A DNA stretch of 5,608 nt from an uncultured Neomegalonema sp. (GTDB taxonomy: Bacteria > Pseudomonadota > Alphaproteobacteria > Rhodobacterales > Rhodobacteraceae): the NCBI GenBank assembly GCA_937958345.1, contig CALGNW010000185.1:1-5608 (forward strand), in the 5' to 3' direction. The notes beneath the pieces were generated by a model. It was not told where the DNA came from, searched no databases, and saw only the letters and a list, made by a program, of their open reading frames with translations. Within the stretch, counting starts at the first letter, position 1. Each line of letters begins with the position of its first letter. This document shows positions 1 to 5,098 of the stretch, piece after piece. Both the position numbers and the translations under genes were made by a program.

Positions 1-1415
1 ACAACTTCGGCTTCAACCTTCGAGCCGCGTTTCAGACCGCCCGTCGCATCGTCGAAGCTTTCGCCGCCGACCTGCTTAACGCCCAGCGAGATGCGCTCTT
101 TCTCGACGTCCACATCCAGAACGACGGCCTTAACGACGTCACCCTTGTTGTAGTCTTCGATGGCTTCTTCGCCCGACCGGTTCCAATCGAGATCCGACAG
201 GTGGACCATGCCGTCGATGTCGTCGTCGAGGCCAACGAACAGACCGAATTCGGTGATGTTCTTGACGTCGCCTTCGACTTCGGTTCCGCGCGGGTGATTG
301 GCCACAAAGGCTTCCCACGGATTGTCCATGCACTGCTTGAGGCCAAGCGAGATGCGGCGCTTGGAGGCATCCACATCCAGAACCATGACTTCGACTTCCT
401 GGCTCGTCGAAACGATTTTGCCGGGATGCACGTTCTTTTTGGTCCAGCTCATTTCCGAGACGTGGACGAGACCCTCGACACCCGGCTCCAACTCGACGAA
501 TGCGCCGTAGTCGGTGATGTTAGTCACGCGGCCTTTGTGACGGCCTTCCAGCGGGTACTTGCCATCGACATCTTCCCACGGATCGGACTGAAGCTGTTTC
601 ATGCCGAGCGAGATGCGCTGGGTGTCTTTGTTCACCTTCACGACCTGAACCTGCAACGTCTGGCCGATGCTGAGGATTTCGGTCGGGTGGTTCACGCGGC
701 GCCACGCCATATCGGTGACGTGGAGCAGGCCGTCGACACCGCCGAGATCGACGAACGCGCCGTAATCGGTGATGTTTTTGACGACACCCTCGACAACATC
801 GCCTTCGTTGAGCTTGCCAACGATTTCCGAACGCTGCTCTGCGCGGGTTTCTTCGAGGATCGCACGGCGCGAGACCACGATGTTACCACGGCGGCGATCC
901 ATCTTCAGGATCTGGAACGGCTGCGGGGTGTTCATCAGCGGGCCGACATCGCGCACGGGACGCACATCAACTTGACTGCCGGGCAGGAAGGCAACAGCAC
1001 CGCCGAGATCAACGGTAAAGCCGCCTTTGACGCGGCCAAAGATTGCGCCTTCGACGCGCTCGGCCTTGTCGAATGCTTTTTCGAGACGATCCCACGCTTC
1101 TTCGCGGCGGGCCTTGTCACGGGACAGAACCGACTCGCCTTTGGCGTTCTCGGTGCGGTCGAGGTAAACCTCAACCTCATCGCCGACCTCAAGGTCGGCG
1201 GCTTTGCCGGGTGCGGCGAATTCTTTAATGTCGATGCGGCCTTCCATCTTGAAGCCCACGTCAACGATCGCCTGACCGTTTTCGATCGCGATCACTTTCC
1301 CTTTAACAACGGACCCTTCAACAAGGTCGTTATTCTCAAGGGATTCGTTCAGCATTGCTTCGAAATCGTCCATGCTTGGTTGCATCGATTCCGTTGCGGT
1401 TGCGGCATTTGCCAT
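1..1415 (-). CDS. rpsA: 30S ribosomal protein S1 (3' end cut by the window edge)
   Basis: S1 binds single-stranded mRNA on the 30S subunit and helps unwind and dock messages for initiation. The minus frame is open for 471 codons from the ATG at 1415-1413 to the window edge. Bacterial S1 of this group is usually about 560 residues, so roughly 90 are missing. OB-fold S1 repeats can be read at about residues 33-99, 119-183, 204-272, 290-358, 377-446 and the start of a sixth at about 460. Repeats 3 and 4 carry the classic cores KNITDYGAFVDLGGVDGLLH and TNITDYGAFVELEPGVEGLV. The conserved motif KMDRRRGNIVVSRRAI is at about 171-186. The start is supported by AGGAG at 1429-1425, nine bases upstream. 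The gene lies 135 bp downstream of cmk on the same strand, a pairing common in Proteobacteria where ihfB often follows. No frameshift was seen. Identification is very secure. Confidence 0.98.
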   Translation of the reverse strand, partial: MANAATATESMQPSMDDFEAMLNESLENNDLVEGSVVKGKVIAIENGQAIVDVGFKMEGRIDIKEFAAPGKAADLEVGDEVEVYLDRTENAKGESVLSRDKARREEAWDRLEKAFDKAERVEGAIFGRVKGGFTVDLGGAVAFLPGSQVDVRPVRDVGPLMNTPQPFQILKMDRRRGNIVVSRRAILEETRAEQRSEIVGKLNEGDVVEGVVKNITDYGAFVDLGGVDGLLHVTDMAWRRVNHPTEILSIGQTLQVQVVKVNKDTQRISLGMKQLQSDPWEDVDGKYPLEGRHKGRVTNITDYGAFVELEPGVEGLVHVSEMSWTKKNVHPGKIVSTSQEVEVMVLDVDASKRRISLGLKQCMDNPWEAFVANHPRGTEVEGDVKNITEFGLFVGLDDDIDGMVHLSDLDWNRSGEEAIEDYNKGDVVKAVVLDVDVEKERISLGVKQVGGESFDDATGGLKRGSKVEAEV

Positions 1416-1550
1416 TCAGATTAGCTCCTATACGTCGTTGTTTTCTGGCCTGCCGGTTGTCTCCGGCGGTCTTTGACAATGTTAACGAGTGTTTGCTCGA
1501 ACGCCGATTCGGACCCTCACACGCAAAAAAAGCATAAGCGCCCCAGAGTG
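1416..1550 (-). promoter_or_regulatory. cmk-rpsA intergenic leader with small hairpins and the rpsA ribosome-binding site
   Basis: This 135-bp spacer ends in a good Shine-Dalgarno sequence, AGGAG at 1429-1425. On the minus strand it contains a 5-bp stem with a 6-base loop (GCCGG at 1467-1463 with CCGGC at 1456-1452) and a weaker 4-bp CGAG/CTCG stem just upstream. In E. coli, S1 represses its own translation by binding a folded rpsA leader, so a structured leader here is suggestive, but the stems are short and the parallel is only inference. No convincing -35/-10 pair for a separate rpsA promoter and no terminator after cmk were found, which favours read-through from cmk. Confidence 0.35.
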
Positions 1551-2189
1551 TTAGCTCCGAGCCGCTGTAATCTGCTCATTCACGAGGCGAAGGGCCTCTG
1601 CGACGGCCTGCTCTATACTCATTTCAGAGGTATCGAGCAAGTCCGCGTCTGCGGCATGAGTCATCGGTGCCGAGGCGCGCTCGGCATCCCGCCGGTCCCG
1701 TTCCTCGATTGACTCCAGAACGGTGCGATAGGCGATGTCCTGCGTTTTCGATAACTCGCGCCAACGCCGCGCCGCGCGCACATCGGCATCGGCGCTGATA
1801 AACAGCTTTGCAGTGGCATCGGGCAGGATCACGGTCCCGATATCCCGCCCGTCGAGGACCGCGCCGCCCATGGCGAAATTGCGTTGCCATTCCATAAGCG
1901 CGGCCCGCACCTGCGGGTGTGCGGCGACGATCGACGCGAGGTTGCCGATCCCGTCCTCGCGCAGGTCATCCCGCTCCAGAACCTCAATTGTCAGATCGCC
2001 CGCGATCCGTCCGACGGCGTCGCCATCCGTGGGAAATATCCCCTGATCGCGCACCAGTGCGGCAACCCCGCGATACAATAACCCGGTATCGAGGTGGCGC
2101 AGCCCCAGGTGTTCCGCAATCCGCCGCGCAATCGTTCCCTTGCCGGATGCGGCCGGGCCGTCGATCGCAATCGTCGTTGTGTCGGTCAT
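1551..2189 (-). CDS. cmk: Cytidylate kinase (CMP/dCMP kinase)
   Basis: This cytoplasmic enzyme phosphorylates CMP and dCMP with ATP to the diphosphates, feeding CTP and dCTP pools. The 212-residue product has the usual length of bacterial Cmk. The P-loop is at residues 11-19 (GPAASGKGT). The nucleotide-monophosphate-binding region contains DTGLLYRG at 34-41 and the family signature DGRDIGTVILPDA at 113-125. The arginine-rich lid region R-D-R-R-D-A-E-R is at about 164-171. The chosen ATG (2189-2187) puts the P-loop at the normal distance from the N-terminus. The ribosome-binding site is weak (GCGAG about seven bases upstream). rpsA follows after 135 bp. The usual upstream partner in many alphaproteobacteria, aroA, is not next to it; a divergent RTX gene is there instead. 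A possible promoter lies at 2347-2374. Identification is secure. Confidence 0.98.
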   Translation of the reverse strand: MTDTTTIAIDGPAASGKGTIARRIAEHLGLRHLDTGLLYRGVAALVRDQGIFPTDGDAVGRIAGDLTIEVLERDDLREDGIGNLASIVAAHPQVRAALMEWQRNFAMGGAVLDGRDIGTVILPDATAKLFISADADVRAARRWRELSKTQDIAYRTVLESIEERDRRDAERASAPMTHAADADLLDTSEMSIEQAVAEALRLVNEQITAARS

Positions 2190-2296
2190 AAAGGCTCGCG
2201 GTTAGGTTTGCCGGTGGCGCATACTGTCACTTTGTACATGCCCATTTCTAGGAAAACCTGTGACGTGTTGGCGTGCCTGTTCCCCAATGCCGCCGC

Positions 2297-2335
2297 AAAG
2301 CCAGCGGCGCGGATCACGATGATCGTGCTGGCTTT
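2297..2335. other. Large hairpin, terminator-like on the plus strand
   Basis: AAAGCCAGC (2297-2305) pairs perfectly with GCTGGCTTT (2327-2335), a 9-bp stem. Within the 21-base loop, ACGA (2316-2319) can pair with TCGT (2323-2326), giving a stacked inner stem. The plus strand reads TTTT at the 3' edge, like a weak intrinsic terminator, but no plus-strand gene precedes it in the window. If the putative cmk promoter at 2347-2374 is real, the hairpin would sit at the very 5' end of the cmk mRNA. The pairing is certain; the role is unknown. Confidence 0.5.
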
Positions 2336-2346
2336 TGATCCCGTTC

Positions 2347-2374
2347 ATTAAAATGATCGGAAAACTCCCATCAA
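2347..2374 (-). promoter_or_regulatory. Possible sigma-70-type promoter for cmk-rpsA
   Basis: On the minus strand TTGATG (2374-2369, four of six to TTGACA) and TTTAAT (2352-2347, five of six to TATAAT) are separated by 16 bases. It points to cmk and would give a leader of about 150 bases. The matches are modest and found by eye, and alphaproteobacterial promoters are often divergent, so this is a candidate only. Confidence 0.25.
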
Positions 2375-2474
2375 ATCAGCCAATTTTCGTTAACAGGCGT
2401 GCGCCGTACTTAATTAGCGGGCAATCGCTCGGGGCGATCTTCTGCTCATACGAGAATTCAGGTGAGGAATTGGT

Positions 2475-3572
2475 ATGGCGAACCCGTCATCAAACGCGCG
2501 ATATTTTCGCGGCACTAAATTTCAAGACGAAATTACAGGAACGACCGACGAGGACGTCCTTTTTGGGTATGCCGGAGAAGACCTGTTATTCGGGGGCGAT
2601 GGCCGCGATTTTCTATACGGCGGCGACGGCGACGATGCGCTCTATGGCGAGGGCGGTAATGACTATCTCGACGGCGGCGCCGGGGCCGATTTGCTTAACG
2701 GCGGAACCGGCGATGACTCGGTCAACTATCATGACTCATCCGAGGCGGTGACGATTGATCTGCAGGCGCAAACCGCCACCGGCGGCGACGCGGACGGCGA
2801 TGTGCTTGTCGATATCGAGTTTGCGCGGGGCTCGCACTTCGACGATGTGCTGATTGGAGACGGCGGCGACAACTTCCTTTGCGGTCTGGGCGGTAATGAC
2901 GCGATGTACGGCGGCGACGGCAACGACATTCTGCGCGGGGCCGAGGATGCGGATTACCTCGACGGCGGCTCCGGTTCGGACATCGCAACCTATTGGTCCT
3001 CTTCGGCGGGGGTGACGGTCAACCTTTTGACCGGAACAGGAACCGGCGGCCATGCTGAGGGGGACACGCTCGTCTCAATCGAGATTGTGCAAGGGTCAGC
3101 GGCTTTCGGCGATACCCTGACCGCCTCCGATACTGCAGTGCATTTTTTCGGGTATGGCGGCGCGGATACGCTGATCGGCGGTGGCGGTGATGACCGGCTG
3201 TTCGGAGGGGCTGACGGCGATACCCTCAGTGGCGGCTCCGGCGGAGATATGCTGTTCGGCGAAGCGGGCAACGACGTGCTGGGCGGCGGAGAGGGTGCCG
3301 ACTTTATAACCGCAGGCACGGGGGATGATACCATAGCGGGCGGCGGCGGCGGCGATCAGTTTAAGTTTCGTCAGGGCGACGGAACCGACGTGATCACCGA
3401 CTTTCAGGCCGGACTTGATCACATTATTTTTTCCGATCACGTCACAACCTGGCGCGACCTGACGACAGAAATGTCGGGCGATGACGCGCATATCCACTAC
3501 GGTGCGGATGATCTCTTGGTGGTTGAGGGCGCGTCACTGGCCGATGTCTGGGGCGCATTCGGCTTTTACTGA
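2475..3572 (+). CDS. RTX (hemolysin-type calcium-binding repeat) protein, probable type I secretion substrate
   Basis: The 365-residue product consists almost wholly of RTX nonapeptides (G-G-x-G-x-D-x-hydrophobic-x), which bind calcium and fold as parallel beta-rolls outside the cell. Repeat blocks lie at about residues 28-83, 125-171 and 224-294. They are separated by two related linkers (85-126 and 173-215) with a shared V-T-[IV]-[DN]-L ... G-G-x-A-x-G-D ... I-E core. Residues 296-319 (FKFRQGDGTDVITDFQAGLD followed by HIIF) match the serralysin C-terminal region, and the protein ends hydrophobically (WGAFGFY), as uncleaved type I secretion signals do. There is no N-terminal Sec signal and no recognisable catalytic domain. 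By hand count it has 56 Asp and 13 Glu against 10 Lys plus Arg. It has one cysteine, Cys136, unusual for this family. The start is supported by GAGG seven bases upstream. No transporter genes are nearby. A surface or matrix role is possible but unproven. Confidence 0.93.
   Translation: MANPSSNARYFRGTKFQDEITGTTDEDVLFGYAGEDLLFGGDGRDFLYGGDGDDALYGEGGNDYLDGGAGADLLNGGTGDDSVNYHDSSEAVTIDLQAQTATGGDADGDVLVDIEFARGSHFDDVLIGDGGDNFLCGLGGNDAMYGGDGNDILRGAEDADYLDGGSGSDIATYWSSSAGVTVNLLTGTGTGGHAEGDTLVSIEIVQGSAAFGDTLTASDTAVHFFGYGGADTLIGGGGDDRLFGGADGDTLSGGSGGDMLFGEAGNDVLGGGEGADFITAGTGDDTIAGGGGGDQFKFRQGDGTDVITDFQAGLDHIIFSDHVTTWRDLTTEMSGDDAHIHYGADDLLVVEGASLADVWGAFGFY
2556..3356 (+). repeat. RTX nonapeptide-coding repeat region, three blocks
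   Basis: Degenerate 27-base units rich in GGCGGCGACGGC-like sequence encode the calcium-binding nonapeptides. The blocks span about 2556-2723, 2847-2987 and 3144-3356, with non-repeat linkers between them. The repetition is clear at the protein level and only approximate at the DNA level, consistent with old tandem duplication under protein selection. Confidence 0.85.
2727..3119 (+). repeat. Internal duplication: two copies of the RTX linker module, 88 residues apart
   Basis: Linker copy A (residues 85-126, bases 2727-2852) and copy B (residues 173-215, bases 2991-3119) align from Y85/Y173 to S120/S208 without gaps, at a constant offset of 88 residues. I count 19 identities in 36 positions. 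After that, copy B has one extra residue. The repeats before each linker keep the same offset (G76-G77 with G164-G165), so the duplicated unit is a repeat block plus its linker. Confidence 0.75.
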
Positions 3573-3707
3573 TGCACAGGGTTCGCTGCCCGGCGGGGTT
3601 CGCGTATCCGCTCACCATCGCGGACAGGTTCATGCCATGCTAACCGCCGCAGGTGCGCGGCCCGATGATACGGATTTATTCCTGATGCCCGACGCCTGAA
3701 CGAATAA

Positions 3708-3729
3708 GAGCGGGCGCAATGGCCCGCTC
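3708..3729. terminator. Likely intrinsic terminator hairpin (possibly bidirectional)
   Basis: GAGCGGGC (3708-3715) pairs perfectly with GCCCGCTC (3722-3729) around a 6-base loop, making a strong GC-rich 8-bp stem. It is 136 bp after the RTX stop and could end that transcript. The T-rich flank needed by a classical terminator is on the minus strand (TTATTCGTT just after the stem); the plus-strand flank is GAAAGTCGC. The sequence alone therefore favours termination of leftward transcription, though no convincing leftward gene is present. Confidence 0.6.
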
Positions 3730-3921
3730 GAAAGTCGCTACCCCGTCTGCTCAGGCAAGGCGTAATATCTTGTTTTCGTTGCCGCCGTTGCCGTTTTCCA
3801 CATTACGGGTTTTGAAACCTGCCCCCCCGGATGTGATATTTATTTGGCATTGGGTGCGGTGAAAGAATCAGAAGAGGTTAACGGCGTCAATCTGAATATG
3901 CGTGTCGATCGAAAATGCGCC

Positions 3922-3972
3922 CGCTCCGGCCCGCGATCCGCGCTTGCGTTCCGGTATTGCGCTCCGGCCCGC
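3922..3972. repeat. 13-bp perfect direct repeat upstream of lacI
   Basis: CGCTCCGGCCCGC occurs at 3922-3934 and again at 3960-3972, with starts 38 bp apart. The copies sit just upstream of the putative operator at 3982-3995. They could be protein-binding sites or a chance or duplication scar in GC-rich DNA. The identity is certain and the meaning unknown. Confidence 0.55.
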
Positions 3973-3981
3973 AGACCCCAT

Positions 3982-3995
3982 TGCAATCGTATGCA
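3982..3995. promoter_or_regulatory. Putative LacI-family operator in front of lacI
   Basis: TGCAATCGTATGCA is an imperfect palindrome with TGCA half-sites and a central CG. It matches nine of the ten fixed positions of the pattern TGNAANCGNTTNCA recalled for many LacI-family operators. Its centre is about 66 bp before the repressor start codon. TTGCAA at 3981-3986 could be a -35 element overlapping it (17 bases later comes a poor -10, TAGCGT), which would fit autorepression. The function is inferred from motif and position. Confidence 0.5.
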
Positions 3996-4054
3996 CGATT
4001 TCCTAGCGTTCTTTCGAGAAGTCGTAGGCTCCGCACAAAGGGGGAGGAGAGGCA

Positions 4055-5098
4055 ATGCCGCCGGGCGGTCTCGAAAAAATCACCTCTGCCGAGGTGGCGA
4101 AACGCGCTGGTGTCAGTCAATCCGCTGTCAGCCGGGTGTTTACGCCGGGCGCCAGCGCCTCGCCGGAAATGACCCAGCGGGTTCGCCGAGCTGCGGATGA
4201 GCTTGGCTATCGCCCCAACATTCTCGCGCGGTCGCTGATCACGGGCCGCAGCCGGATCATCGGACTGGTGATTTCGTATCTCGAGAACAACTTCTACCCC
4301 GAAGTTCTCGAAAAGCTTTCAGCGGCGCTGCAACAGCGCGGTTATCACGTGCTCGTTTTTATGGCCCCGCAAAGTATCGACAACATTGACCACGTCGTGC
4401 AGGAAATTCTCGACTATCAGGTTGACGGGATTGTCACCGCGTCGGTGGCCATGTCGTCTGATCTGGCCATGCGCTGCCGCGCGGCGGGCATTCCGGTCGT
4501 GTTGTTTAACCGTGCGCAGGACGACCCGCGTTTGTCCGCTGTTGAATCCGATAACCGGTCCGGCGGCGCGGCGCTTGCGCGGTTCCTTTTGGCGGGCGGG
4601 CACAGCCGCTTCGGGTATATCGCCGGTTGGGAGGGTGCATCGACACAGCGGGACCGCGAGGCGGGCTTTGTCGATGTTTTGGCTCAGTCGGGCATAACGC
4701 TGCATGCCCGCGCGGTCGGAAATTTCCGCCACGACGAGGCCGCCGAGGCGGCGCGCACGATGTTCACCGGACCGGACCGCCCCGATGCTGTCTTTGTCGC
4801 CAATGACCATATGGCGTTTGCCGTCATGGATGTGCTGCGCTTCGAGCTTGGCCTGCGTATTCCCGAAGACGTCTCGGTCGTCGGCTTTGACGATGTTCCG
4901 ATGGCGGCTTGGCCGTCGTATAATCTGACGACCGTGCGTCAATCCGCCGAGGCCATGGTGACGCAGACGGTTGATATTCTGATTGACCATATCGAGCAGG
5001 ATGACAGCGCCCCGCGGCGCGCGACAGTTCCGGCTCCCCTTATTCAGCGCGGCTCCGCGCGCCTTCCCGACAACGGATCGAATCCCTATGACACGTGA
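4055..5098 (+). CDS. LacI-family transcriptional regulator
   Basis: The 347-residue product is a typical full-length LacI/GalR repressor, acting as a DNA-binding dimer or tetramer released or activated by a small ligand. The N-terminal helix-turn-helix is at residues 9-29 (VAKRAGVSQSAVSRVF at 14-29), followed by the hinge helix at about 54-62 (PNILARSLI), with Leu61 where the minor-groove intercalating leucine is expected. From about 67 on, the periplasmic-binding-protein-like ligand domain shows the family landmarks GIPVVLFNR, VESDNRSGG, FVANDHMAFAVMD and PEDVSVVGFDD. The ATG at 4055 is preceded by GGAGG at 4043-4047, seven bases away. The last 11 bases overlap the cupin gene, so the two are probably translationally coupled. 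A candidate operator lies at 3982-3995. The ligand cannot be told from the sequence; sugars or sugar-derived acids are usual for the family. Confidence 0.96.
   Translation: MPPGGLEKITSAEVAKRAGVSQSAVSRVFTPGASASPEMTQRVRRAADELGYRPNILARSLITGRSRIIGLVISYLENNFYPEVLEKLSAALQQRGYHVLVFMAPQSIDNIDHVVQEILDYQVDGIVTASVAMSSDLAMRCRAAGIPVVLFNRAQDDPRLSAVESDNRSGGAALARFLLAGGHSRFGYIAGWEGASTQRDREAGFVDVLAQSGITLHARAVGNFRHDEAAEAARTMFTGPDRPDAVFVANDHMAFAVMDVLRFELGLRIPEDVSVVGFDDVPMAAWPSYNLTTVRQSAEAMVTQTVDILIDHIEQDDSAPRRATVPAPLIQRGSARLPDNGSNPYDT

Larger units (their letters stand above)
2190..2474. promoter_or_regulatory. Divergent intergenic region between cmk and the RTX gene
   Basis: No gene is supported here. This 285-bp region must hold the promoters for cmk (leftward) and the RTX gene (rightward). 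It becomes AT-richer towards 2340-2420, as expected for promoter DNA. It holds a large hairpin at 2297-2335 and a small 5-bp stem with a 5-base loop at 2424-2438 (ATCGC/GCGAT) within the expected RTX mRNA leader. TTAACA at 2390-2395 resembles a -35 box, but no well-spaced -10 follows, so the RTX promoter is not assigned. The RTX start has a good ribosome-binding site, GAGG at 2464-2467, seven bases before the ATG. Confidence 0.6.
3573..4054. other. 482-bp gap without a supportable gene
   Basis: This region lies between the RTX stop and the lacI start. It holds a strong hairpin (3708-3729), a run of seven C (3822-3828), a 13-bp direct repeat (3922-3972) and an operator-like palindrome (3982-3995). 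Short open frames exist on both strands. One plus frame stops at 3699, just before the hairpin. One minus frame ends with TGA at 3751 and is broken by an in-frame TGA at 3868-3870. None has a good start plus ribosome-binding site, and none resembles a family I know. The stretch may include decayed gene fragments. The part after about 3980 is best read as lacI promoter DNA. Confidence 0.6.

Noticed and set aside
201..1424. Long 407-codon open frame on the plus strand
   Set aside because: It lies wholly antisense to rpsA, whose six-repeat protein sequence is unmistakable. Long antisense frames arise from the codon bias of GC-rich highly expressed genes.
1525..1531. T-run downstream of cmk (minus strand) as a terminator
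   Set aside because: Only 2-3 base pairs could form ahead of it, so there is no terminator hairpin; rpsA follows in the same direction.
2186..2341. Minus-strand frame of about 52 codons whose TGA overlaps the cmk start codon
   Set aside because: The overlap is suggestive of an operon partner, but there is no ATG with a ribosome-binding site near its beginning, third-position base use shows no coding bias, and it does not resemble the end of AroA.
2094..2351. Plus-strand frame of 85 codons spanning the cmk start
   Set aside because: Its first third is antisense to cmk and the rest crosses the hairpin and promoter-like region; no family resemblance.
2556..3356. Regularly spaced repeats resembling a CRISPR array
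   Set aside because: The units are degenerate, in frame, and encode RTX nonapeptides with no unique spacers.
3572..3643. Tiny 23-codon frame starting with ATG overlapping the RTX stop
   Set aside because: TGATG overlap alone is weak evidence; the peptide is very short and not recognisable.
3481..3699. Plus-strand frame ending nine bases before the hairpin
   Set aside because: Its first 90 bases are out of frame within the RTX gene; the free part (ending DLFLMPDA) has no start with a ribosome-binding site. It may be a remnant but cannot be called a gene.
3868..3981. 37-codon minus-strand frame ending AFSIDTHIQIDAVNLF
   Set aside because: The peptide looks protein-like, but its ATG has no ribosome-binding site and it includes the 13-bp repeats. 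Kept only as part of the possible gene debris described in the findings.
3844..4200. Plus-strand frame of 118 codons from a TTG
   Set aside because: It overlaps the start of lacI in another frame, crosses the operator and repeats, and has no ribosome-binding site or family match.
5075..5085. GGATCGAATCC resembling a tRNA T-arm
   Set aside because: It lies inside the lacI coding end and no acceptor, D or anticodon arms can be found around it.
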